From Scytalidium lignicola (taxonomy: Eukaryota; Ascomycota; Leotiomycetes), in contig NCSJ02000058.1 of assembly GCA_002812745.2 (NCBI GenBank), positions 1 to 64,000 on the forward strand: 64,000 nt of DNA, given 5' to 3'. Of the stretch, positions 21,056 to 32,834 are shown in pieces. The translations under genes were made by a program, and so were the position numbers. The notes under the pieces were generated by a model. It searched no databases. It was not told the DNA's origin and saw only the letters and a list, made by a program, of their open reading frames with translations. Position 1 is the stretch's first letter; every line of letters begins with the position of its first letter.

Positions 21056-23712
21056 TTATCCCCTTTTTGCACTAGCATCACCTTGATGCTTAACTCATCA
21101 TCATGAATTATTTCATTTGTTTGTTAATCTTCTTCTTTCTTCAATATGCCCTCAAAGCATTCCTGCCCTTTCCTTCCTTCTAATCTTGAGAGAAAGAAAA
21201 GAGAAAAGGTTACTCTTACTTTGACTATTAAGGACATTAGTAATAATATGGATCCTTGTTCTTATTACTCCAAGAAGAATTAAAAGTGTGTTGTAAACCT
21301 CTCGAAGTCCTCATAGTATTCTGAGTACATACATACAAAGCGTTCTTATAATATGTCTTCTGATTCTTAGGATAAGAATATTCCTCATTCTTAGGACTAA
21401 AAGTCCTTGGAAAAATCCATAGACAAATTACAAGTAGAAGAAGAAGAAGCCATAGCCAAAATCCTTTGTTTACAAAAGCAACAAACTCTTCTTCAACAGC
21501 AAAAGAATAAGATAGCCTAACATAGCTTGAAGTATTTAAATGAACTTAACACTGCAGAAGAGAAAAAGAGGCAAGAGAAACTGTCTGAAGAGTCATGTTC
21601 TGCTTATACAAGCAAGGCTTCTTCCTTTGTTGTTAATCCCTTCTTCTCCAACCTTACAATTCTATTGCCTGGAAATCTGTTCTAAGATAAGCTTGGTAAT
21701 ATACCTTCAGCAACTCCTCACAACTTATAAGATTAGAAGTAGGTTCTTATCTATTCTTACTTTCTGGATATCTTATCCATTTAATCAAGTATTATAGTTT
21801 TTTATAATACATCTTATAACTAATGATTTTCTCAACCTTATATTCTCTTTCTAAATCAACTTCTTCTAATATTAAAGTTTAGGTGTTTTCAAGTACTAGT
21901 TCAAGAAGTAAAATATAGAAGACAAGATATATCTTAACTATTATTAGTAACTTCAATTTATATGTTAAAGGCTTATAGACTTCTTTAATTTCATATAGTC
22001 TTATCTTTACTTAGTCTAGTTTATTACTTAGTCTTGTTGTTTTGATGTTTTTTCTAAGAAGGTAAACTTTATCCCCTTTTTTGTACATTAATTCTATTAA
22101 GTATTTATAATCATAATACTTCTTCATCCTTTCTTTAGTGTATTAAAGTAAGTTTCCAATCTTTTCTTGTATTTCTTCCATTTGTTTTGTACAAATCTTT
22201 GTTGATTTACTTATAAATTCCAATTCTAGTTTAATACAGAATCCTTTTAGTTCTTATTTGTAATTTGTATAGAATAGAGTAATCTTGGTTGATTCATGTA
22301 GTATACTATTATATATTATTTCTGCTATTAACAAGTAATCAATTTAGTTGTCTTGATTATAATTAACATAATATCTTAAGTATCCTTCTAACTAACCATT
22401 TAAACATTTTGTTTTTCTGTTAGTTTATGAATGTTATATTGTTGACAACTTCCTCTTAACTCTTATTTTTATTGTTATTGTTTTCTAAAACTTAAATATA
22501 AATCTAATATCTTTATCTAAGATTATTTGTTTTAGTAATCCTTATTAAAACACTATTCTTCATAAGAATATATCAATTACCTCTTCTATTCCCCAAGTCT
22601 CCTTGAATAGTTCAAATGTTACATAATTAGTATAATGTTTAATTACCACAAAGATAAAGTTATACTTAACTTTTGTTATATAATCTATGGAAACTAATAA
22701 TTTCATGATAAAATCCTATCCAATTAGCTTTTATAAATTTTCAAGTATCTATATAAAGTATAATTGTCCTCAAAGCTTTCTTCTTAGATTCTTAGCCTTC
22801 TTATAGATCTTGTATTCTATAATTACTTTCTTAACTATTAATTGTAATTTCATAATAAAGTAATCCTTATTAATTTGATAATAACATCAAGCTACTCTTA
22901 TATGTCCATTATACAATAGGTTATGTTGTTCTTTAACAAATTCCTTTACTAACTTCATTAGTATATATAACCTTTTATTCTTATACCAAATGTTTTCAGT
23001 TTTCTTCTACTTGCCTTTGGTCATATTTAGTAATGCATTTCCTTTTCTTTCCTTTTCAGTTACTTCACTGATCAAATCAGCCTAATGTTTATCTGTTATC
23101 ACTATAATAACCATAAATTGTCCTTTATTGTATACTAAAAATCCTTTCTTATCTTCTTTTAATATTAGTTCACTTTCTTCTTTCTCTTTAGCTAAATACT
23201 TAGATTTCCAGCTAAGAGTATCTACTCTTCTATTATCTTCACCTTTAACATAAATAATCTTAAAATCATACTCAAATAACTTTTCTGCCTATTATACTTG
23301 CTTAACATTCAACTGCTTAGTTGTTATAAAGTATTAAAGGTTATAATAATTCAAAAGTATATTAACTATTTTACTGGATTTAATTATATACACTCTTTAA
23401 TACTTTAAAGCTTTNATAATAGTTAACATTTCTTTATTTAATGTTTAATAATTTCTTTTAGTAGTATTTAACTTTCTTGACTAAAATGCTAATAATACTT
23501 AGTAATGTTGTTTACTGATTTGTTATGATTATAATAACATAACTTTTAATGTTATATCAGAAGTATTTATTTTGATTCTTATTCCTTTCTCTAAATTAAA
23601 GATTCTTAAAAAACTTCCTTTTACAAAAACATCTTTAATACTTTGGAATACTTCTTTTATAATATTATTCCATTCATAAGCTTAATCTTTCTTTATAAGT
23701 TTAGTTAATAGT
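20714..23712 (-). mobile_element. 5'-truncated Ty3/gypsy copy, inverted
   Basis: On the minus strand this is the 3' half of the same gypsy family as 23713-30882: RT tail, RNase H, integrase, 3' untranslated region and 3' LTR (20714-21055). It corresponds to about 27866-30882 of the larger element. Shared landmarks include the polypurine-like AAAAAGGGGATAA before the LTR and a KHFGIRTR-like integrase region near 22990. The left-hand (5') part of the element is missing and the copy ends exactly where the 5' LTR of the larger element begins. All frames are full of stops. Confidence 0.8.
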
Positions 23713-24070
23713 TGTTATAGGTTTTACCATAACACAATGATTAGTGTAAGCCTAAGGCTTGATACACAGCAAGGTGTATATAGAGAACTTAACGATCATG
23801 TAACCTGATTAGGACCTAGGGGACTTGAGAGGTCTAAGAGGTCCATAGACTTAAGGGACCTAGAGGGTCTAAGAGGTCTAGTTGGATTTCATTATCTATA
23901 TAAGCATACTATAAGAACATGAAAGTAAACTCCTCATGTTCAACTTAAATACATTACTAGACCTTACCTTAAACTTAGTTAATTACTTATATGTTATACA
24001 TTTCCATTGTCCTTGAACATCTACTTTACCCTTGGTTATCCAATGATCTGGATAGTGTAATTTTGTAACA
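23713..24070 (+). repeat. Gypsy 5' LTR
   Basis: Begins TGTTATAGGTTTTACCATAA and ends AGTGTAATTTTGTAACA. The centre has a tandem purine-rich motif around AGAGGTCTAAGAGGTC. It abuts the truncated inverted copy with no spacer. Confidence 0.88.
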
Positions 24071-24419
24071 TTTTAAACACTGCTTATCTTGATAAATTAG
24101 GATTTAAAAACAGACATATTAGTAAATAACAATAATGAACAATAACCTGAAGAAGGTTCTGAGGAAGGCTTTGAAGAAGAATCTGAAGAAGGATCTAAGG
24201 AAATATCTAAGGAAAGTTCAAAGGATAGCTTTGAAGAAGACTAAGATAAGAATCAGACTATCAAGGAAATTAACATCTAATAAGGAGTATTAGAAGAAGT
24301 TGTTATGCTATCAAAGCAAATTATTAAGTTAACAAAAGGATCAATTATTAAAGAATTATTAAAAGCTTTGAAGAAGAAGTTAACACCTTTATTATTTAAA
24401 CTTAACCTAGAACTAATTT

Positions 24420-25467
24420 AAGTGTTAAAAGCTTTAAGTCTAAACCTTAACCTAGACTTTGAACTAGAGAGTAATGTTAAGCAAGCTCTAATAATAACCC
24501 TTAGAAAAGTCAAAATCATTAAACTAAATCTGTTTTATAAGGACAAAAAGAAGTTAAAAGTATACCTTACTCAGATAAGAACTTATTTGATGTTGAATAA
24601 TCATCTACTGCTTAGAGATATGCATAAGGTTCTGTAAGTGTTTACATACTTAAAAGGAGTAGTTAAAACCTAGTTTTAACTCTTTAAGGACAAATAGTTT
24701 ATTACAAACAGAGGAATAATAAACTAAGGAGTAAGGAATATCTTTAAGAGTTAGGAAAACTACATAGGAGAACTCAAATACTTGTATAAGAATGTTAACA
24801 AAAAAAAAAGAATATTAAAAGATAATTAGTTTACCTTAAACAAACCAAAAGCCTTAGCAAATATATAATGTTATATTACTAGTATACAGTATTAGTTAAC
24901 TAGGGGGAAAAGGTATATATACACTAATACTAGACTAGATTGAAGGACTTCATTAAAGAAGAATTGTACTAACAACCTATAATCATCACATTCAACGCTT
25001 TTGTTAACTTATCTATTAAGATTAGAAATGAATAATATAAGATGATCTTGGACAAGAAAGGAAAGTCTTACTTTAACAAAAGGAAGACTAACAAAAAGAA
25101 AGATCATGAAAACCTTATAAAGTTAGATGTTATGAAGAAAGGAAAGACCTTTAAAGGGAAAGGAAAGAAATACTTTGAAAGAAGAAGCAAGAAAAGGAAT
25201 TCCTTTAAGATCTCTTTTAAAGAACTTGATAAGAGAAGAAAAAACAAGTTATACTTCAAGTGTAGAATGTCTGGACACATAGCAAATACTTATAAGAAGG
25301 ACAACAAAGCAAATGTGTTAGTTAAAGTTAGAGTTATAAGAATCCTAAGAATCATAGATATCTTATTAAAATTATTAAAAGNAAAAAAGCTTAAACAAAG
25401 AAAAGAATTCCTTAGAAGAAGAAGAAGAATAATAAGACTTAGTAATTATACTAGAACTTACTGTTAA
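24420..25467 (+). pseudogene. Gypsy Gag remnant with zinc knuckle
   Basis: Open pieces at 24422-24637 (LKVYLTQIRTYLMLNN, like the conserved Gag capsid segment of gypsy elements) and 25042-25467, a Lys/Arg-rich stretch containing YFKCRMSGHIANTYKK, a CCHC knuckle whose last Cys has become Tyr and whose first position reads Tyr. Stops separate the pieces. The product would be the nucleocapsid protein of the element; it cannot be made from this copy. Confidence 0.75.
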
Positions 25468-26446
25468 AACTAATACAGATGAGATGATAATAACAAGAAT
25501 CCTTAAAATAAACTTTGTACTTATAACAAGAACTTAACGTTTAAAATACTCTTGAGATAATAACCAAAATAAAGGCTAAGGCAAATAAAGATCACTTTCA
25601 AGAGTCAGTAGAATTTAAATGATTATGTTAACAGATTTCGAAGTTATACTAACAGAATAATATTCTATTTCTAGAGAATTATTAGTCTTGAAATATTATC
25701 TTATAATTAATATAAGAGGATTAAGAGGATAAGAGATCTTAAACAGAAGTTAACTTTTCTAAACTGTATAATAAGAAGAAATGACTATTAAAGCATGTAA
25801 ACTTGATATTAAAAACCTTGTTCTTGTTTATAAGACTAATCTTTAAAGTATTATTATAAAGAAGGAATTATACAAATTCCTCTTGTCAATAAAAAGAACT
25901 TAAATCCAAGATAATTTTGATTAGATACCTAAGAATGCTTAGATGGTAATTGAAGAAAGGTTAAGCTATGTTGTATAAGGAAGATACAATATATAACATA
26001 AAGGACTTCTAATAATAACTTATTAACAAGACTAAGTAAAGGCAAAAACATAATATAAAGAAATCTAAAGTTTAAGAAAGTCAGTAGAACAATTATCAGA
26101 AGTTGAATAATATTATACTTAACAAGAACAAAGGGAACTAGTTAAGATTATTGTTAAACAAGTTAACTAAGATGAAAAAGCTCTATTTATAATTAATGAA
26201 CTAAAAGAAGATTTACTACCTTTGAAAGTACTTATTGTTTTACTAGAAGAAGATGAATTATTATAAAGAATCAATGAACAATTTAATTATAAAATAACAA
26301 TATACCCTTTAAATTCTGTAAAAAGAATTCTTATAATAAGTGATGTTTTTATTATTAAGATAAGGGAACACCTTGAAAATGAAATAGCAGAATGAGTATA
26401 AAATGTATATACATTCATAAACAACAAAAGCTTAAATAGATTAAAG

Positions 26447-26680
26447 TTGAAGAACTTTACTATAAGGCAAATAACATTATTTGAAGAATTTCAAGAGAAT
26501 ATTGAAGATTTAAAAATCACTAATAATGTTTTAGTTAACAATATTAAAAACATTAATCTTTACTTTATGAACAGTAGAAGTTCATTATACATAGATATAA
26601 AACTATGTAAAAAGCTAATGAAGGCCTTGATCAATTCAAGAGTTAAAAGGAATTTTATCAGTGAACAAGTTGTAAAATAA
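26447..26680 (+). pseudogene. Gypsy protease remnant
   Basis: A 77-codon open piece that ends LMKALINSRVKRNFISEQVV. In gypsy proteases this is the aspartic-protease strand with D-S-G-A; here the catalytic Asp is Asn and Gly is Arg (G-to-A changes), so it is inactive. Confidence 0.7.
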
Positions 26681-26999
26681 CTTGAACTTAACATAAAAGT
26701 CAAGAACAACAGTTACTTGATATTGTTAATAAATAATACTAAGGTTCAGAAGTATATTGATATTCAAACTTAGAACTTAGATATAAAGTATAATAAAAGT
26801 CATCAAGAAAAGATATCTTTTGATATTATAAGGTTAAGAACATATCAAGTTATATTAAGGATTAAATGGATAAGAAAATATAATTTAATAATTGATTGAA
26901 GAATAAGTATAATTATCTTCTTAGAAGAAATTGTGTTTTTAAGAGTTATCCATGTTAATAACATCATAAAATATATACTTGAAGAATACTATGAATAAC

Positions 27000-29500
27000 T
27001 AGAGTTATTCATAAAGAGACCTGATGATTCAGCCTTACCTGAGTATAAACTATAAGATCATAAGATAAAGCTTAAAAAGAGGTTTAGACTAACTTATAAA
27101 CTAATTTATCAAACAACTCTTATTAAAGATAAGATAACAAAGAAATGGTTACTTGAGAAAATGATACTTAAAGGCTTGTACAAAGAAGGTTACAACAAAG
27201 CTAGAGTACTACTGCATTATACAAAGAAAGGAGATAATCTGTTAAGATAACTTTATGATAATTATAAACACTTGAATAATAAGACTAAGAAAGACTAATA
27301 CCCCTTATCATTGATAAATTCAATAATGGACAAGTTAAAAGGAGTTGTTATATTCATCAAGTTAGACTTGTAGTTAATGTTTAATCTAGTTAAGATTAAA
27401 AAAAAGTAACAAGTAGAAAGTTGTTATTCAAACAAAATACAGATTATTCAAGCTATTGGTTATGATATTCAGTATAATCAATACTCTAATAACATAATAA
27501 AGAATAATAAACTAGATATTAAAAAAATACTTAGAGAAATTCATAATAGTATATCTTGATAATATAATCATATACTTGAAGAGTATTGAAGAACATATAA
27601 AGTATGTTAAGCTTATTCTACAAACATTGTAAAAGGTAAGATTATACTATAAACTAGTAAAATGTGAATTTTACAAGGAATAAGTTTAGTTCTTAGGATA
27701 TTGTATTTCTGAAGAAAGAATAAAAACCCTTGATAACAAGATTCAGGCAATTAAAGAATGAGAATTACTTAAGATTATTAAGCAATTACAAAGTTTCTTA
27801 AAGCTAATTAATTATTATTAGAGATTTGTGAAAGACTATTCTAAGATCTTTATACTATTGACTGAACTTACAAAGAAAGATTAAGTCTATGAATAGAATA
27901 ATACTATAAAAGAAGTATTCCAAAGTATTAAGGATGCCTTTATAAAAGGAAACTTCTTGAGGATCTTTGATTTAAAAAGAGGAATAAGAATTGAAATTAA
28001 TATCTTTGATGTAATATTAAGAGTTATGTTATTGTAATCACAACAGATTAGTAAATGACATTACTAAGTATTATTAGCATTTTAGTCAAGGAAACTAAAC
28101 ATTGTTAAAAGGAATTATCAAACATCAGATAAGGAAATGTTAATTATTGTAAAAGCTCTGAAGTATTAACAGGTATATGCTATTGGATCCAGTGAAACAA
28201 TTAATATACTTTTGGATTATCATAACCTTCAGTACTTTATAACAACTAAGTAATTAAATACTAAGTAAGTATAATAAGCAAAGAAATTATCTGAGTATAA
28301 TTTCAAGATTACTCATGTTAAGGGTGAAAACAATAGAAAAGCAGATACTTTAAGTTAGAAACTTGAGTATTCAGCTAAAGAAAAGGAAAAAAGTAAATTA
28401 ATATTNAANGAAGACAAANAAGGATTCTTAGTATANAATAGNGGANAACTTATGGNCATCANANNAATAACANANAAACACTAAGCTGATTTGATCAGTA
28501 AAGNAANTGAAAAGNAAAGAGAAGGAAATGTATTATTAGATATGACCAAGGGTAAGTAGGAGAAAATTGAAAACATTTGGTATAAGAACAAGAGGTTATA
28601 CATACTAACCAAATTNACAGAAGAATTTGTNAGAGAATAATATAGCTTATTATANAATNNANATATAAGAGTAGCCTGATATTATTACCAAATCAATAAG
28701 AATTACTTTATTGTAAAACTANAGTTNATANTNAANAAAGTAATNATNGAATNNGAAATNTATAAGAAGGTTAAGAATCTAAGAANGAANCCTTAAGGAN
28801 AATTANACTTTATANAGATACNTNANAATNTATAAGAANTAATTGNATANGATTTTNTTNTGAAANTACTAGTTTNNACAGATNNTATAACAAAGGTNGA
28901 GTATGACTTTATCTTTGTAGTTATTGAACATTATACTAANTTTATAATATTTNAATTGTTCAAAGAGACTTGAAGAGTAAAAGAGGTAACTGATATATTC
29001 TTATGCAGAATAATGTCTTAATGAAGACTATTAAAACAAATAATCTCTGATAAAGATATTAGATTTACATTTAAGTTTTAAGAGATAATAACAATAAGAA
29101 TAAGAGTTAAGAGGAAGTTGTTAACAGTATAGCATTTACAAACTGACAGAAAAACAGAATGTTTAAATGGATAGTTAAAAGGATACTTAAGATATTATAT
29201 TAATTATGATCAAGACAATTAAGTTGATTACTTGTTAATAGTAAAGATAATGTACAATGGTACACTATATGAATCAATTAAGATTACTTCATTTTATATG
29301 AATTACAGACAAGAACTAAAGAGATTTTGTACTAGATTAGAATTGGAATCTATAAGTGAATCTACAAAGATCTGTGTAAAGCAAATTGAAGAAATGTAAG
29401 AAGAAATTGGAAAATTACTTTAATATACTAAGGAAAGAATAAAGAAGTATTATGATTATAGATACTTGATGGAATTAACATTTAAAAAANGAGGATAAAG
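27000..29500 (+). pseudogene. Gypsy RT, RNase H and integrase remnants
   Basis: Readable fragments, all with stops, include the RT palm region (NNKTKKD then YPLSLINSIMDKL near 27280-27340), a decayed catalytic YLDD block near 27555, RNase H text ending ITHVKGENNRKADTL near 28310-28360 and integrase core text around 28890-28950 with FIFVVIEHYTKFI. An N-rich segment covers the start of integrase. Confidence 0.75.
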
Positions 29501-30532
29501 TTTATCTTCTTAGAAAAAACATTAAAACAATAAGACTAAGTGATAAACTGGACTAGGTAAAGATAAGATTATACAAAATCAAAGAAGTTTATAAACTTTT
29601 AATATATAAATTGAAATTATTAACAACAATTAAAATACATTTTGTTTTTTATGTTTTACTTCTTAAACTAGCACTTGAAAACGCTTAAACTCTAATGCTA
29701 GAAGAAGTTGATCTGGAAAGAGAATATGAAGTTAAGAAAATCATCAGTTATAAGATGTATTATAAGAAACTGCAATACTTAGTTAAATAAATAGGATATT
29801 CAGAGAGTAAGAATAGATAAAAATTTATTTCTAATCTCATGAGTTGTAAGGAGTTATTAAAGGCATATTGTCAAACTTATCCTAAAACGGATTTTCAAGT
29901 GATGAAATCACAAGGTCAAAGAAGAAGAGGTTGACAGTAAAGGAAGAAGCTATGTTTGAGTTGGTGGAATATGACTTTTAAGGTTAGAGAGAACTTTGTT
30001 TCCCTTGCCTTTCTTTCTCTTCCTTAACGTTTAGCTTGTCTAACGTCTTCAAGTTGTAATGAACTATTTCCTTTGCTTTCTTATGAAGAAAAGACTTACT
30101 ATTTCTTAAGGTATACTAGATAGGCAATGCCTTTAGTTAACATCTAGGTTATTTTCTCCTTCTTAGTGGTAAGCTGGTTATACTCTTGCTTGTAAGAAGC
30201 TTAGGAGGAGATATAAAGGTTCTTGTCATCATATTTATAGCCTTTATAAGCGTATTTACTACAATGAGAAGAGTTAGAAGCCATTTTACAAGAAAAGCCT
30301 CTTCTCTTATAATAAGAGCAAGGCATTATTTTGAAATCAATGTTATTAATATAATCCTTGAGATTTTCTTGCTCTTTTAGTTTTCTTAATCTTCTTTTCT
30401 CTCCTGGAATAATGTTATTAGAACATGAATGTTTTGGTAGTATATTAGAAAGAAGGAATAAGTTGACAAGTAATTAGATCATTCATGATAATAGTTAAGC
30501 ATTAAGGTAATACTAATGCAGAAAGGGGATAA

Positions 30533-30882
30533 TGTTATAGGTTTTACCAAATAAGTTAATTGGTGTAAGCTTGAGGCTCAGTACATAACAAATGTACATA
30601 AAGAACCTAATAGTTAAAGGTTATATGATGTGGATCCTAGGATCTTAGGATTTAAGGATTCATAGGGATCTGAGGATCTGTAGATCCTGTGATCCAACTG
30701 TACTTCGTTATCTATATAAGCATATTATAAGAACATAAAAGTAGACTCCTTGTGTTCAACCTAAATACATTACTAGATCCTATCCTTGACTTAGTTACTT
30801 ATGTATTACATATTTCCGCTGTCCTTGAACATCTACCTTACCCTTAGCTATCCAGTGACCTGGACAGTGTAATTTTGTAACA
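30533..30882 (+). repeat. Gypsy 3' LTR
   Basis: Begins TGTTATAGGTTTTACCAAAT and ends AGTGTAATTTTGTAACA. Its centre (GGATCCTAGGATCTTAGGAT) differs strongly from the same place in the 5' LTR (GGACCTAGGGGACTTGAGAG), more than simple RIP would give. Confidence 0.88.
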
Positions 30883-31640
30883 TTATTATTACTAAAGTAG
30901 TTATAACCTTTGATTACTTTGGTAAATCTTTATTATTACAACTTGGAAATTATAAATAAGTTATTATTGTTAAATTAATTAATGCTTATAAATAAGCATT
31001 ATTACCTTTGATTATTTTTAAAGGAAAATACTATTAATTAACTTTAAATAATTTATTACTTAAAGGTTAAAGAGATAAACAGAGTAATAATAAATAGACA
31101 AATAATTAAATTAACCTTGAATAGCTTAAGAAAACCTTTAAACTTATTATTAAAGACAAAACTAAAGGTTAATATTGTATGTTAATCCTTGATAATTATA
31201 AAAGTTATATAATATCTAAATTTAACTTATTTTACTTTTAGCATAAGATTATTCTAATTTGTATACTTCTTTATTTATCTTATATTCTTTAATTTCTTGA
31301 TATCACTTANTTTTTTAGTTTTTAAACATATATATAATGCTTAACTTGAAGGTAAAGTGCAAAATAAAATTCAGTATATTAACAAGAAGAGNTTTTTTAA
31401 AGTTATATTCAATTATACATTAACAAACTTTCAAATTAACAACTATTCAGAATAGATTTATAACTATTAGATTAATTTTATATAAACTAAAATGTATATT
31501 AACTAAATTGTATGTTCAAGCTGACNAAAACTCTTATACTTCCAGAGAATACTTATAATAATAATTTTAAAGTATAATAAGTTCTAGAAACATTTTATAA
31601 CTTTGTTTAACTGTAATTGCAATCTTAGACTATTCAACAA
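30883..31640. other. AT-rich gene-less stretch
   Basis: AT-rich DNA with scattered Ns after homopolymers (about 31310, 31392, 31526). No open frame or repeat ends are recognised. Confidence 0.5.
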
Positions 31641-32000
31641 TTACTTAGAGAACGAAATAACTTTTTTATGTTTACTTAAATAGCTTTAAATCAACTAGTC
31701 AAAAGGTGTAAATTAGCTATGCATAATATAGTATTCTTAATTAAAGAAATCGAAGATTTGAAAGTTGCAAATACTTCAATGCAATGAAAACTATGTAAAT
31801 CTAAAAAACAATTAGTTTATATAAGCTCTTTCACAAGGTAAAAAGCTCAAATATCAGCTTAATTAAGTGCTATAGTAGAAAATGTATCAGAAGTCACCAA
31901 TCCTTTGACATCCAAGAATTCATTGCTAACATCACCACGATGGCCATCAAAGTGCTTAGAATGTACAAATGTAGGACATAATAAGCTCAATGTCCTAATT
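31640..32000 (+). pseudogene. Pogo-class transposase C-terminus relic
   Basis: Plus-strand text with stops reads KLAMHNIVFLIKEIEDLKVA, then a Lys-rich segment, then KCLECTNVGHNK followed, one frame over, by CPNLA. This is the layout of Fot1/pogo-family transposase C-termini: the AMH...L helix, a basic stretch and a terminal zinc knuckle. It is a different, more diverged family from the element at 9853-11722. No TIR was found around it. Confidence 0.6.
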
Positions 32001-32834
32001 TAGCTAATCATTAGATTTATTCAAATAGACGTTGTTGTTAGTTGAATATTTGGTGTTGAGCATCTAGGTAGAGGGAAAGTGATCGGTTGAATGGGGATTT
32101 ACGTTATTGGTCAACAAAGGAGTTAGTAAAGCATTTGTCAGTCCGGTAAGGCAGTATGTATCACTTTCACTTCCGACATCCGTATTTATAGAGTGTCACT
32201 GGCATTATATTTACAAGCATATGTGCTGAAATCCGCATATCCTATAACCTCATTTATTGCGCTTACAACCTTGTAACGAATTATACGACGCATCAATAAA
32301 TCCGATAGCGCTGGGCGTGGCGACTGAGTAGAGCGTATCGCGCAGAAAGTACCAGTAGCAATCTTGACTGTTGATATATATTCTCTTCATTGGAGACGTT
32401 AATACGACGCCACAACTTTGCAAGTCTTGTACTGTAAACATTCGCCATTTAACAATCAATAAGATTTATAATGCTGCACATTATGTTTGTAAGAACAATG
32501 TGTTACTCCGCAGACCCCACAACCTCCACACCAGGTCCTGGACACCCCTCTCCCACCTTCTTTAGGCTGTGTTTCGGTCACGGGGATTGCCATAATTACT
32601 AATGATAATATCGACCAAGACAATAGATAGGATCTTGTGGCACTGATAGCACTACTAACAACTGAGGACCCCTCTTCGGTCAGCAATTGATAATATTTAG
32701 TCCGAGTTTCACCGAAAGTAAATCAATTCAATCTCTAAGCATATATGGTGATATATATACGATATATCGTAGAANTTTTTTTCTATAGATCTAGGTACTA
32801 CATCCTTTTATACTTGTATATGCAATAAATAACT
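32001..32834. other. Compartment border and upstream region of FAD monooxygenase
   Basis: Base composition changes here from strongly AT-rich to balanced. Several short open frames exist but none continues with recognisable family sequence. The last 150 bp (AT-rich, with TATATATACGATATAT near 32750) should be the core promoter of the gene starting at 32835; an N lies in it at about 32775. Confidence 0.5.

Larger units (their letters stand above)
23713..30882 (+). mobile_element. Ty3/gypsy LTR retrotransposon, near full-length, inactive
   Basis: A 7.17-kb element with 358- and 350-bp LTRs in the same orientation (both TGTTATAGGTTTTACC ... GTGTAATTTTGTAACA). Inside, in order on the plus strand: gag with a capsid-like region (about 24420-24650) and a zinc knuckle (about 25255-25300), protease (about 26620-26680), RT (about 27000-27750), RNase H (about 27900-28380), integrase (about 28500-29400) and a polypurine tract GAAAGGGGATAA directly before the 3' LTR. 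Stops are dense. I find no matching 5-bp target duplication at the two outer ends (ATAGT against TTATT), so ends may have been rearranged. A block of ambiguous bases lies at 28400-28960. Confidence 0.88.

Noticed and set aside
30186..30380. 64-codon ORF near the gypsy 3' end
   Set aside because: It lies in the 3' non-coding part of the element after integrase and shows no conserved domain.
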